DNA of 8,798 bases from RGIG5612 sp964528825 (GCA_964528825.1 CAZGVB010000049.1:1-8798); one strand, 5' to 3'; counted from the first letter of the stretch, positions 1 to 6,933 are shown. Notes: generated from the sequence alone by a model not told the origin. A program made the numbers and translations.

Positions 1-1
1 G

Positions 2-34
2 TTACCCTGCAATTACCCTGCAGCAACCCACAGT
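2..34. repeat. 11-bp tandem repeat, two perfect cores plus a degenerate third
   Basis: The 10-mer TTACCCTGCA occurs at 2-11 and again at 13-22, a period of 11 bp (about one helical turn). A weaker third unit (CAACCCACAG) follows at 24-33. The array may continue to the left of the window. It could be a binding-site array, or simply the end of a repetitive coding tail: one frame stays open from 3 to a TGA at 60-62, but too little is visible to call a gene. Confidence 0.5.
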
Positions 35-51
35 GAAAAAAGAGCGCCTTC

Positions 52-80
52 ATGAAAGCTGATTGAATATATGCTATAAT
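52..80 (+). promoter_or_regulatory. Extended -10 sigma-A type promoter in front of holB
   Basis: A perfect TATAAT at 75-80 is preceded by TG at 72-73 (TGCTATAAT, an extended -10). ATGAAA at 52-57 matches four of six positions of TTGACA with an ideal 17-bp spacer. Transcription would be expected to begin near 86-88, one to three bases before the holB ATG at 89, so the message would have almost no 5' leader. Confidence 0.6.
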
Positions 81-88
81 TCGGTGTT

Positions 89-1126
89 ATGTCTGTACAG
101 ATACGACTTTTAGGCAACAAAAAGAATATATCTCATCTGTCAGAGGCTCTTTCAAAGGGCAGGCTTTCCCATGCCTATATCATAAATGCCCCGAAGGGCG
201 GCGGGAAAAAGACATTGGCCGAATATCTCGCATACGGGCTTCTCTGCGACAGCATAAATGCCCAGTCTGCGCGTACTCTTGAGGACGGCCCCTGCGGCAC
301 GTGTCTTTCATGCATAAGAGCCTTTTCCGGCAATCATCCCGATATGATACGCGTCTTCAAGGACAAAAAGGATAAAAGTATCTCGGTGGATCTCATAAGG
401 GAGCGGATCATAGATGATATCAATATCAAGCCATATTACGGCAGATACAAGATATACATTGTCGAGGACGCGCACTTGATGAGCGAGAGCGCGCAAAACG
501 CTCTGCTTAAGACCATCGAAGAACCCCCATCTTATGCAGTGATATTATTGCTTACGGAAAATCCCAAGGCCTTCCTTCCTACGATTCTCTCAAGATGCAT
601 ATGCCTTGACGCCGAAAGACTGCCCAGACAGCAGATAGCGGACGTCCTGAGGACGGACTGCAATGTCTCCCAGGCTGATGCCGAAAAATATGCCGATTAT
701 GCAAGCGGCAATCTCGGCCTTGCAATAGACCTTGCAGGTGAGGGTACAAAAAAGGCACTGATAGAGGATATATTGGTATCTTTAAAGAAGATGCATGCCA
801 TGGATGCAGGTGAGATCTATGAATATGCTGTACGCCTTTCGGAAGAGAGCATCTCAGAGGTTCTTGATATTTACAGAAAATTATTTCGGGATATTTTGAT
901 GATAAGATCAGGATGCCAAAAAGACAATGGCAGACAAAGCCTTTATTTCAATGCCGAGAGCACTCTACTAACGAAGGCTGCGAAAGAAATGACATATGAA
1001 CAGATAAATGGCGCATTTGCCGCAATAGATACGGCAGAGCACAGGGCGCAGGCAAATGTCAAGGCTGACGCCGTGCTGGAGGCTCTCCTTTTGTCGCTGC
1101 GCGGCCAAATGTGCTTTGACCTATAA
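89..1126 (+). CDS. holB: DNA polymerase III subunit delta-prime
   Basis: This is the delta-prime subunit of the clamp loader, the AAA+ assembly that opens the beta sliding clamp and places it on primed DNA during replication. Visible signatures, in order: the N-terminal segment ending in GRLSHAY (24-30), a Walker A-like loop APKGGGKKT (34-42), a zinc knuckle of four cysteines (C53, C69, C72, C75), a Walker B-like VEDAH (125-129), the stretch NALLKTIEEPP (137-147), and the SRC sensor motif (168-170). The Walker A loop is imperfect: Ala replaces the first Gly and Lys41 sits where Ser/Thr is usual. This fits a structural rather than ATP-hydrolysing role for delta-prime. The length (345 aa) is normal. 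ATG 89 is the only start that keeps the N-terminal motif; an in-frame TAA lies at 77-79. No convincing Shine-Dalgarno precedes it. ricT follows after 25 bp. Confidence 0.95.
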   Translation: MSVQIRLLGNKKNISHLSEALSKGRLSHAYIINAPKGGGKKTLAEYLAYGLLCDSINAQSARTLEDGPCGTCLSCIRAFSGNHPDMIRVFKDKKDKSISVDLIRERIIDDINIKPYYGRYKIYIVEDAHLMSESAQNALLKTIEEPPSYAVILLLTENPKAFLPTILSRCICLDAERLPRQQIADVLRTDCNVSQADAEKYADYASGNLGLAIDLAGEGTKKALIEDILVSLKKMHAMDAGEIYEYAVRLSEESISEVLDIYRKLFRDILMIRSGCQKDNGRQSLYFNAESTLLTKAAKEMTYEQINGAFAAIDTAEHRAQANVKADAVLEALLLSLRGQMCFDL

Positions 1127-1151
1127 GGATTCAAATGAGGATCATAACTTT

Positions 1152-2096
1152 ATGAAAAAGATAATCGGTGTAAAATTCAAACAAAACGGGAAAATGTATT
1201 ATTTTGATCCGGGAGATCTGGACATCACATTAGAAGATGCCGTAATAGTCGAGACGTCACGGGGCATCGAATTCGGAAATGTAGTCCTCGAGCCGAGATC
1301 GATCGATGACGGCGAGCTTCAGGCTGCTCTCAAGCCCGTCATCAGAACAGCTACAGAGCAGGACCGCAAGACCGTAGAGGAAAATGCGGAAAAAGAAAAA
1401 GCCGCATTTGATACGGCTCTTGAAAAGATCGCAAAACACAAGCTGGACATGAAGCTGGTAAATGTCGAATATGCCTTCGACCGCAGCAAGATCCTATTCT
1501 ACTTTACTGCTGACGAACGCGTAGACTTTCGCGAGCTTGTAAAGGATCTTGCGAGCATATACAGGACCAGGATAGAGCTGCGCCAGATAGGCGTACGTGA
1601 CGAGACCAGAGCCAAGGGCGGTATAGGCGTATGCGGAAGAGAATTCTGCTGTCATTCATTTCTTTCCGAATTTCAGCCTGTCTCTATCAAAATGGCCAAA
1701 AACCAAAATCTCAGCCTCAATCCCACCAAGATATACGGCGAATGCGGAAGACTCATGTGCTGTATACGATATGAGGACGAAACATACAGAGAATTGAACA
1801 GGAACCTGCCGAGAGTGGGCGATACTACTACGACCGAGGACGGCTATCACGGCGTCGTAAGTGCCATAAATATATTAAGGCAAAAGATCAAGGTCATCGT
1901 CGATATAGGCAATGATGAAAAGGAAGCAAGAGAATATGACGCCGGAACTCTTACCTTCGAAAGAAGAAAAAAAGGACCTGAGGCCAAGCCCTCGCCTGCC
2001 AAATCCCGCGGCGGCAAGCAAGGCCCGGGCGAGCATACAAGTAAAGACAGCTCCGACAGCGAATATAGCTCAGACGATGACGGAGATATGCAGTGA
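1152..2096 (+). CDS. ricT: PSP1-domain regulatory iron-sulfur protein RicT (YaaT)
   Basis: RicT (YaaT) in B. subtilis works with RicA and RicF in a complex that binds iron-sulfur clusters, stimulates RNase Y-dependent mRNA maturation and affects sporulation, competence and biofilm formation. This protein has the PSP1 core with its two cysteine signatures: CGREFCC (C161, C166, C167) and CGRLMCC (C198, C203, C204). The N-terminus (MKKIIGVKF) matches the family, so I place the start at ATG 1152 with GAGG at 1137-1140 upstream; the frame is open further upstream to 1056, but that part overlaps holB and looks like noise. The last 44 residues (271-314) are low complexity: first basic and rich in Lys/Pro/Gly, then Ser/Asp-rich and acidic, probably disordered. 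The gene sits 25 bp after holB and its stop overlaps the trmN6 start, as expected for this conserved cluster. RicA and RicF are not in the window. Confidence 0.93.
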   Translation: MKKIIGVKFKQNGKMYYFDPGDLDITLEDAVIVETSRGIEFGNVVLEPRSIDDGELQAALKPVIRTATEQDRKTVEENAEKEKAAFDTALEKIAKHKLDMKLVNVEYAFDRSKILFYFTADERVDFRELVKDLASIYRTRIELRQIGVRDETRAKGGIGVCGREFCCHSFLSEFQPVSIKMAKNQNLSLNPTKIYGECGRLMCCIRYEDETYRELNRNLPRVGDTTTTEDGYHGVVSAINILRQKIKVIVDIGNDEKEAREYDAGTLTFERRKKGPEAKPSPAKSRGGKQGPGEHTSKDSSDSEYSSDDDGDMQ

Positions 2097-2833
2097 TGGA
2101 TGTCACTCTTCTTGAAGGAGAACGGATAGACGACCTCGAACGCGGCGGATACAAGATTATCCAGGATCCGTCAAGATTTTGCTTTGGTATGGATGCGGTG
2201 CTCCTTTCCGGATTTGTCCCGCCTGCCACCCGCGGGCGCATAGCAGATCTCGGCACAGGCACAGGCATCATACCTATATTGCTGCGCGCAAAGACGCTCT
2301 CAAGAGACATTTCGGGGCTTGAGATCCAGAAGGAAAGCTGTGATATGGCCATGCGCAGTGTGCTTTTAAACGATCTGCAAAATGACATCCATATCATCCA
2401 CGGTGATATCTGCAGCGCATCCGATATCCTGGGCAAGGGTGCTTTTGATGCTGTAACATCAAATCCTCCTTACATGAAAGCAGACAGCGGACTAAAGAAT
2501 CCGAGCATGGCAAAGGCTATCGCAAGACATGAGATAAAATGCACATTCTTTGATGTCGCATATCAGGCCGCCTCTCTTCTTAAGACCGGCGGCAAATTCT
2601 ATCTTGTCCACAGACCCGAGCGACTCGCAGAGATAATGGATATCTTAAGAGAGGTACATCTGCAGCCGAAGCGGCTGAAAATGGTTCATTCATATGCTGA
2701 TTCGGACGCGGTCATGTTTCTTCTCGAATCCTCTTATAAGGGCAAAAGCGGGATGAAGGTGGAAAAGCCGCTTATCATCTATAAAGAACCGGGCATATAT
2801 ACAGATGAAATATATGATATATACGGATTTTGA
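2096..2833 (+). CDS. trmN6: tRNA1(Val) (adenine(37)-N6)-methyltransferase family protein (TrmN6/YabB)
   Basis: A class I SAM-dependent methyltransferase of the YabB/YfiC family; the E. coli member makes m6A37 in tRNA1(Val). The SAM loop is ADLGTGTG (50-57), an acidic ribose-binding residue follows in GLE (E76), and the amino-methyltransferase catalytic motif NPPY lies at 123-126, which supports methylation of an exocyclic adenine amino group. The N-terminal segment with FGMDAVLLSGF (30-40) is also typical of the family. The length (245 aa) is normal. The ATG at 2096 overlaps the ricT stop by one base (TGATG). A GTG directly before it, at 2093, is in frame and lies 7 nt after GGAG (2082-2085), so the true start could be one codon earlier. 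In Bacillus yabB also follows yaaT, but with yabA in between; yabA is missing here. The exact tRNA substrate in this organism is inferred. Confidence 0.88.
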   Translation: MDVTLLEGERIDDLERGGYKIIQDPSRFCFGMDAVLLSGFVPPATRGRIADLGTGTGIIPILLRAKTLSRDISGLEIQKESCDMAMRSVLLNDLQNDIHIIHGDICSASDILGKGAFDAVTSNPPYMKADSGLKNPSMAKAIARHEIKCTFFDVAYQAASLLKTGGKFYLVHRPERLAEIMDILREVHLQPKRLKMVHSYADSDAVMFLLESSYKGKSGMKVEKPLIIYKEPGIYTDEIYDIYGF

Positions 2834-2842
2834 TAAAACGAA

Positions 2843-2892
2843 TGCTATAACATATGCATTTTTGATACGGCGGATTCTATGGTTGTATACAA
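2843..2892 (+). promoter_or_regulatory. Candidate promoter elements and palindromic operator upstream of deoD
   Basis: The 157-bp gap between trmN6 and deoD holds two weak promoter candidates. One is an extended -10, TGCTATAAC (2843-2851), with no good -35. The other is TTGATA (2862-2867) followed after 18 bp by TATACA (2886-2891). The second -10 lies inside a perfect 10-bp palindrome, TTGTATACAA (2883-2892), whose core resembles operators of GntR-family repressors. Transcripts would have a leader of about 90-135 nt. A 7-bp tandem repeat GGCTATA lies at 2951-2964. I see no strong terminator after trmN6, so read-through from the upstream operon is also possible. Confidence 0.35.
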
Positions 2893-2978
2893 TTCTCGAC
2901 GCAGCAAATACTGTTGCATATACTGATCCGATACCCGAAAATAATAAGCGGGCTATAGGCTATACATACTAAACTATC

Positions 2979-2985
2979 AAAGGAG
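2979..2985 (+). promoter_or_regulatory. Strong Shine-Dalgarno of deoD
   Basis: AAAGGAG lies 5 nt before the ATG at 2991. It is the best ribosome binding site in the window and fixes the deoD start, consistent with this gene being the first of its own transcription unit. Confidence 0.8.
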
Positions 2986-2990
2986 AACAA

Positions 2991-3710
2991 ATGATACCTA
3001 CACCGCACATCGCAGCAGGCAAAGAGGATATAGCAAGCACGGTCATAATGCCGGGAGACCCTATGCGTTCCGAATGGATAGCAAAGACATTCCTCTCTGA
3101 TGCAAGGCTTGTGAACAATATAAGAGGCGTAAGAGGCTATACAGGCCGCTGGCACGGCAAGGAAGTGACCGTAATGGCAAGCGGTATGGGCATCCCCTCT
3201 ATCAGTATTTATGCCTATGAACTTTTTAATTTTTATGATGTAAAGACCATTATAAGGACCGGTACCGCAGGCAGTATCCGCAGGGACGTAAAGGTAGGCG
3301 ATTGCATAATCGCAGATATCGCATATACCAATTCATCATTTTTGGATCAGCTAAGCCTCCCTTCAGACTATCTTCCTGCCGCAGATAAAGAGCTGTTTGA
3401 CTCGGCCGGGGCGGCAGCAGCATCACTTATCACGGATGCGCAGATACATACAGGCCCTGTCCTTACGCAGGAGATATATTACAGCAGCGAGACAGATATT
3501 GTTGAAAAATGGGCAGCACGTGGAGTCCTGGCTTTTGAGATGGAGGCTGCGGCTCTCTATGCCAATTCAGCGGCTGCGCATAAAAAGGCGCTTGCGGTAT
3601 TTACCGTATCAAACAATATCCTCACAGGTGAAGAGATGGACCCCTCCCTCAGGGAGCATTCCCTTGCCGATATGGTAAACATCGCTTTGATGGGAGCATT
3701 TAATGAATAA
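2991..3710 (+). CDS. deoD: Purine nucleoside phosphorylase, DeoD (hexameric) type, altered base pocket
   Basis: This cytoplasmic enzyme family splits purine (deoxy)nucleosides with phosphate into free base and (deoxy)ribose 1-phosphate for salvage. The family signature SGMGIPS..IY..EL is present, as are TPHI with H6 (the His donated to the neighbouring subunit), the phosphate ligands R26 (PGDPMR), R45 (NNIRG) and R91 region (IIRTGT), and the ribose-binding EMEAA (E183-E185). Length (239 aa) is standard. Three purine-contacting positions differ from E. coli PNP, with a constant offset of four residues: Phe159 is Tyr163, Val178 is Phe182, and the proton donor Asp204 is Asn208 (TVSNNI instead of TVSDHI), while the partner Arg217 is kept as R221. 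Asn at this spot is how trimeric PNPs recognise 6-oxopurines, so specificity may be narrowed or shifted. Its last 8 bp overlap the next gene, which implies translational coupling with an acyl-activation module. Family assignment is secure; substrate is not. Confidence 0.9.
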   Translation: MIPTPHIAAGKEDIASTVIMPGDPMRSEWIAKTFLSDARLVNNIRGVRGYTGRWHGKEVTVMASGMGIPSISIYAYELFNFYDVKTIIRTGTAGSIRRDVKVGDCIIADIAYTNSSFLDQLSLPSDYLPAADKELFDSAGAAAASLITDAQIHTGPVLTQEIYYSSETDIVEKWAARGVLAFEMEAAALYANSAAAHKKALAVFTVSNNILTGEEMDPSLREHSLADMVNIALMGAFNE

Positions 3711-5664
3711 ATATGTCAGGACCCTTGTCGAGTCAAATTGCGATGCTCTGAGCGGCTGCAAAACGATTGAAAATATCTTCAATATCATGTTCTCGCGTCC
3801 CAACGAGATCATGGCACAGTGGCTTGAGGCGGAAGAAGAAAAAAGCATGACCTTCGGTGAAGGAAAGGAGCGTATCCTGTCCGCAGCCGAACGCCTGTAT
3901 GCACAGATACCCCAGAAGGGAGCCTTCGTTGCCCTGGATATGGACAACAGCGTCAGATGGATCATATGCTTTTGGGCCTTGCTCATGATAGGCTGTAAGC
4001 CTTATCTGGTCAACAAGAGACATCCGGCACCGCTTACGCAAGGTATCATAAACACTCTGGGAATATTCTACTCTGTCGCGGAGGGAGATACCTCCTATCC
4101 GTGCATGTATATAGATGCAAATGAGATCTCTGCCGAGGGCGGAAATGCCATTTCTCCCGACAAGATATCCTTTGCGGATGAAATAGCCATATCCACATCC
4201 GCCACTACGCTCAAAGAGGTCGTATGTATCTATAATGGCGAAAGGATCGCGAATCAGATATTAAATTGCAAAAGTATATTGCTGCAGAACAAGCAAATGC
4301 CGAAATTCTATCATGGAGCCTTGAAGCAGCTCGCTTTTTTGCCCTTTTATCACATCTTCGGGCTGATGGCGGTCTATTTTTGGTTTTCCTTCTTCGCAAG
4401 GCCTATGGTCTTTATAAAGGATTATTCGGCATCCTCCATCCTCTCTACTGTCAAAAGATTTGAGGTAACGCATATCTTCGCCGTTCCTATGCTGTGGCAT
4501 ACCATAGAAAAGCAGGTCATGGCAAAGGTCGAGGCCGGAGGAGAGGCGCAGATAAAGAAATTCCGAAAGGGCATTGCATTATCTCTTAAGCTCCAGGAGA
4601 CCTTCCCGACCTTCGGCATGTTTCTTGCCAAGCGCATCATGAGGCAGGTGACAGAGCAGCTCTTCGGATACAGTCCCCGCTTCCTGATCAGCGGCGGCGG
4701 ATATATAAGAGGCAGCGCCTTGCAGCTTATAAATGCACTCGGGTATCCTCTTTATAACGGATATGGCATGAGTGAGACGGGCATCACATCCGTGGAGCTG
4801 CGCAGCGATATCAAGTCGCGCCTTCAAAATTCCGTGGGAAAGCCGTTTGATTCTGTAAGATATGATATAAACAGTGACGGCACATTGCAGATCTCGGGCA
4901 ATTCCTTATGCAGTCTTTTGATACGAGAAGGCCGCGAGATCGTGATCGACGATCATTATGATTCGGGCGATATCGCATCAGTCGATGAGCATGGCAATTA
5001 TTATATCCTCGGAAGATCCGGTGACCTGATCATCACAGAGTCCGGTGAAAATATCAATCCGGATGAAATAGAAAAGACGTTTGCCTTCCCAAAGGCCGAA
5101 CAATTCTGTATATTCGGATACGGAGATGTCTCATCTCAGGAGATTGCTCTGGTCATACGTTTAAGGAGAGATATATCAAAACAGGATGCAAAGGCGACTG
5201 CAGACAGTGCATATGCCCTCTCTGATAAGCTTCCGGATGTATATAAGATAAAGAAATATTTTTTTTCCTTTGATCCTCTTTGCGCCGATGGTTCCATAAA
5301 GGTCAGCAGAGATTATCTGAAAAGAGGCATATCAAACGGAAGCATTCATTTATTTTCGTTTGATGATGTACTAAGCGGATCTGTATCGGGAAGAGAAAAA
5401 GTCTCCGAAGAGGATCATCTGGCAATGCTGATCAGATCCCTTTTCGCGGAATTTACAGACAGAGATTTAAATGATATATATATGGATGACCATTTCCTAT
5501 ATGACCTCGGTGCGACGAGTATAGATTATTTTTCACTTATCATGAGGATAAATGAGGAGCTTGGCATACATATCATGTTTGATAAAGACGGCGCATGCCA
5601 TACGATAAGAGAATTTTGCGGATATATCGAAAGACTGCCGGAATACAGATCAGATAGGAAATGA
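3703..5664 (+). CDS. AMP-forming acyl-activating enzyme (ANL superfamily) fused to a C-terminal acyl carrier domain
   Basis: The protein has two parts: an adenylation enzyme (about residues 1-545) and an acyl carrier domain (about 568-645). ANL motifs, in order: LPFYHIFGL (213-221), NGYGMSETG (352-360), YDSGD (419-423), GRSGDLII (437-444) with GENINPDEIE (448-457), and the catalytic-lysine region GSIKVSR (K533). The carrier domain has LGATSID with S606 as the expected phosphopantetheine attachment site. It most likely activates a carboxylic acid, perhaps a fatty acid, as acyl-AMP and loads it on its own carrier arm, as a stand-alone counterpart of the acyl-ACP synthetase half of E. coli Aas. 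The P-loop is odd: TSATTLKEVV (165-174) replaces the usual TSGTTGxPKG, is about two residues shorter and lacks its glycines. Start ATG 3703 lies inside the deoD end, 8 bp overlap, with GGGAG just upstream. The stop overlaps the next gene (ATGA). Acid and acceptor are unknown. Confidence 0.85.
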   Translation: MNKYVRTLVESNCDALSGCKTIENIFNIMFSRPNEIMAQWLEAEEEKSMTFGEGKERILSAAERLYAQIPQKGAFVALDMDNSVRWIICFWALLMIGCKPYLVNKRHPAPLTQGIINTLGIFYSVAEGDTSYPCMYIDANEISAEGGNAISPDKISFADEIAISTSATTLKEVVCIYNGERIANQILNCKSILLQNKQMPKFYHGALKQLAFLPFYHIFGLMAVYFWFSFFARPMVFIKDYSASSILSTVKRFEVTHIFAVPMLWHTIEKQVMAKVEAGGEAQIKKFRKGIALSLKLQETFPTFGMFLAKRIMRQVTEQLFGYSPRFLISGGGYIRGSALQLINALGYPLYNGYGMSETGITSVELRSDIKSRLQNSVGKPFDSVRYDINSDGTLQISGNSLCSLLIREGREIVIDDHYDSGDIASVDEHGNYYILGRSGDLIITESGENINPDEIEKTFAFPKAEQFCIFGYGDVSSQEIALVIRLRRDISKQDAKATADSAYALSDKLPDVYKIKKYFFSFDPLCADGSIKVSRDYLKRGISNGSIHLFSFDDVLSGSVSGREKVSEEDHLAMLIRSLFAEFTDRDLNDIYMDDHFLYDLGATSIDYFSLIMRINEELGIHIMFDKDGACHTIREFCGYIERLPEYRSDRK

Positions 5665-6299
5665 ACAGATTTTTTCTTTATTTTGTTAAGATAACAGGCT
5701 ATCTTCCGGCCAAGGTCTTTTTTAAATGGAAGATATATTATGAAAACAAGCAGGTGCAGACCACTGCCGTGCATAAGGGCGCAATGATCGTCTCCAACCA
5801 CAAAGCTATAATGGATGTGCCATTTTATACCATATTATTTTTTAAGACTCCTGTACGTTTTCTGGTAGCGGATGTGGTCTATGATACCAATGTAAAGATC
5901 GTAAGCCATATGCTGAATCGCATGGGATGCCTGAGAGTAGACAGAGCGACCATGGATTTCAGCTTTATAGATGAGAGTGTAAAGGCACTTTTGCAAGGTG
6001 ACCGTATATGCATTTTCCCGGAAGGTCAGCTTCCGAGAGAAGGAAAGATGTCCCGTTTCACCCCGAGCTATGTGATGATAGCGCTTCAGTCGGGTGCAGA
6101 TATCATACCCGTATATACGGACGGCTGCTACGGCATGACCAAAAGAGCGCATGTGACCATAGGCGAGCCTATTAATCTCAAGGCGATCTGCGATAAGGAA
6201 TATCCTTCAAAAGAAGATATACAGATGTGCAACGATATCGTATTGAATAAGATAAAGGAGCTCGGAAAGGAAACGGAAAGGAAAAAGGCAAAAGTATAA
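5661..6299 (+). CDS. PlsC-superfamily acyltransferase (first of two)
   Basis: A 212-aa membrane-associated acyltransferase of the lysophospholipid acyltransferase superfamily. The catalytic motif HX4D is present as NHKAIMD (H47, D52). GCLRVDR (89-95) matches the motif II end, FPEG (119-122) is motif III, and IIPVY (148-152) is motif IV. A hydrophobic, aromatic N-terminus (residues 4-27) may sit on the membrane, and the C-terminus is basic. In lysophosphatidate acyltransferases a Lys in motif II and the Arg of EGTR hold the acceptor phosphate; here these positions read D71 (VADVV) and L124 (EGQL). The acceptor may therefore not be lysophosphatidate. The start overlaps the stop of the ligase gene as ATGA, so the two are probably translated together and the ligase-bound acyl group is a likely donor (inference). 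The coding sequence looks more AT-rich than deoD. Confidence 0.85.
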   Translation: MNRFFLYFVKITGYLPAKVFFKWKIYYENKQVQTTAVHKGAMIVSNHKAIMDVPFYTILFFKTPVRFLVADVVYDTNVKIVSHMLNRMGCLRVDRATMDFSFIDESVKALLQGDRICIFPEGQLPREGKMSRFTPSYVMIALQSGADIIPVYTDGCYGMTKRAHVTIGEPINLKAICDKEYPSKEDIQMCNDIVLNKIKELGKETERKKAKV

Positions 6300-6300
6300 G

Positions 6301-6933
6301 ATGGCGGAAAAAAAGCTCACAGCGATGCAAAAATTGGCCATGGATATCGGGAGAGGCTGCCTTTTAACCACCATTCCCTATTACAGAGCAAAAAAGATAT
6401 ATACAGGCGGTGAAGAGACAAAGGCTGCTATCAAAAGCCTTGAGCGCGGCATCATAGCCGCCAATCATACGGGCTTTTCGGACCCGATATTGCTTAACTC
6501 CTGCTTTTGGTACAGGAGATTTTTCTACGTCGCGAGCGAAGAAGTCATGGCAGGCTTCAGGGGCAAGCTCCTCACAGCTGCCGGATGCATCAAGATAGAC
6601 CGCAGGGGCGCCGACATAAAAGCAATAAACAGATGTGCTTTCATACTCAAGGAAGGCAATCTGCTCGGTATGTTCCCTGAAGGAACCATAGGCGGAGGCG
6701 CCGCAAAGGGAGGAATATTGCTCATAGCAGCTATGTCGGATGCACCAATTGTCCCTACATATATCAGAAGGAGGACAAATATCGCGGGCAGACATATAGT
6801 CGTCTTTGACGATCCATTTAAGGTATCGGATTTTTGCGACAGTAAGCTTCCGTGCAAAAAGGATATTGACCTGCTGCTCGGCATACTCGATGATCGCATC
6901 GAAAAATGCAAAGAGCTTGCGGAAAGTATATAA
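6301..6933 (+). CDS. PlsC-superfamily acyltransferase (second of two)
   Basis: A 210-aa acyltransferase of the same superfamily as its neighbour but clearly not a recent duplicate. HX4D reads NHTGFSD (H56, D61), the motif II end is GCIKIDR (95-101), motif III is FPEGT (125-129) and motif IV is IVPTY. After FPEGT comes a glycine-rich stretch (IGGGAAKGG, 130-138) where ordinary PlsC proteins have RS and a basic segment: the EGTR arginine is I130, and the motif II lysine is S79 (VASEE). As with the first acyltransferase, this argues against plain lysophosphatidate as acceptor. The ATG follows the previous stop after one base; purine-rich GGAAAGG sequence upstream can serve as ribosome binding site. 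Two different acyltransferases beside one activating enzyme suggest two acylation steps or two acceptors (inference). An 84-bp gap with small hairpins separates it from the ACP gene. Confidence 0.85.
   Translation: MAEKKLTAMQKLAMDIGRGCLLTTIPYYRAKKIYTGGEETKAAIKSLERGIIAANHTGFSDPILLNSCFWYRRFFYVASEEVMAGFRGKLLTAAGCIKIDRRGADIKAINRCAFILKEGNLLGMFPEGTIGGGAAKGGILLIAAMSDAPIVPTYIRRRTNIAGRHIVVFDDPFKVSDFCDSKLPCKKDIDLLLGILDDRIEKCKELAESI

Noticed and set aside
3..62. End of an upstream coding sequence in the third frame
   Set aside because: The frame is open for 19 codons to a TGA at 60-62, but this is too short to support a gene and part of it is the 11-bp repeat.
1056..1151. Upstream extension of ricT by 32 codons
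   Set aside because: The extension overlaps holB, is Cys/Arg-rich and unlike the family; the PSP1 protein begins at the ATG at 1152.
1951..2436. 161-codon open frame on the - strand
   Set aside because: Antisense to the ricT end and the trmN6 start; low-complexity Arg/Ser-rich translation typical of a shadow frame.
2842..2864. Possible terminator AATGC...GCATTTTT after trmN6
   Set aside because: The stem is only 5 bp and mostly A-T with a 10-nt loop and a short T-run that it partly uses; too weak to call.
2834..2990. Purine riboswitch in front of deoD
   Set aside because: The conserved core of that riboswitch is not present and I find no matching three-stem arrangement; only short palindromes and repeats are seen.
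3397..3678. 93-codon overlapping + strand frame inside deoD
   Set aside because: Entirely within deoD in another frame, Arg-rich translation, no ribosome binding site; a shadow.
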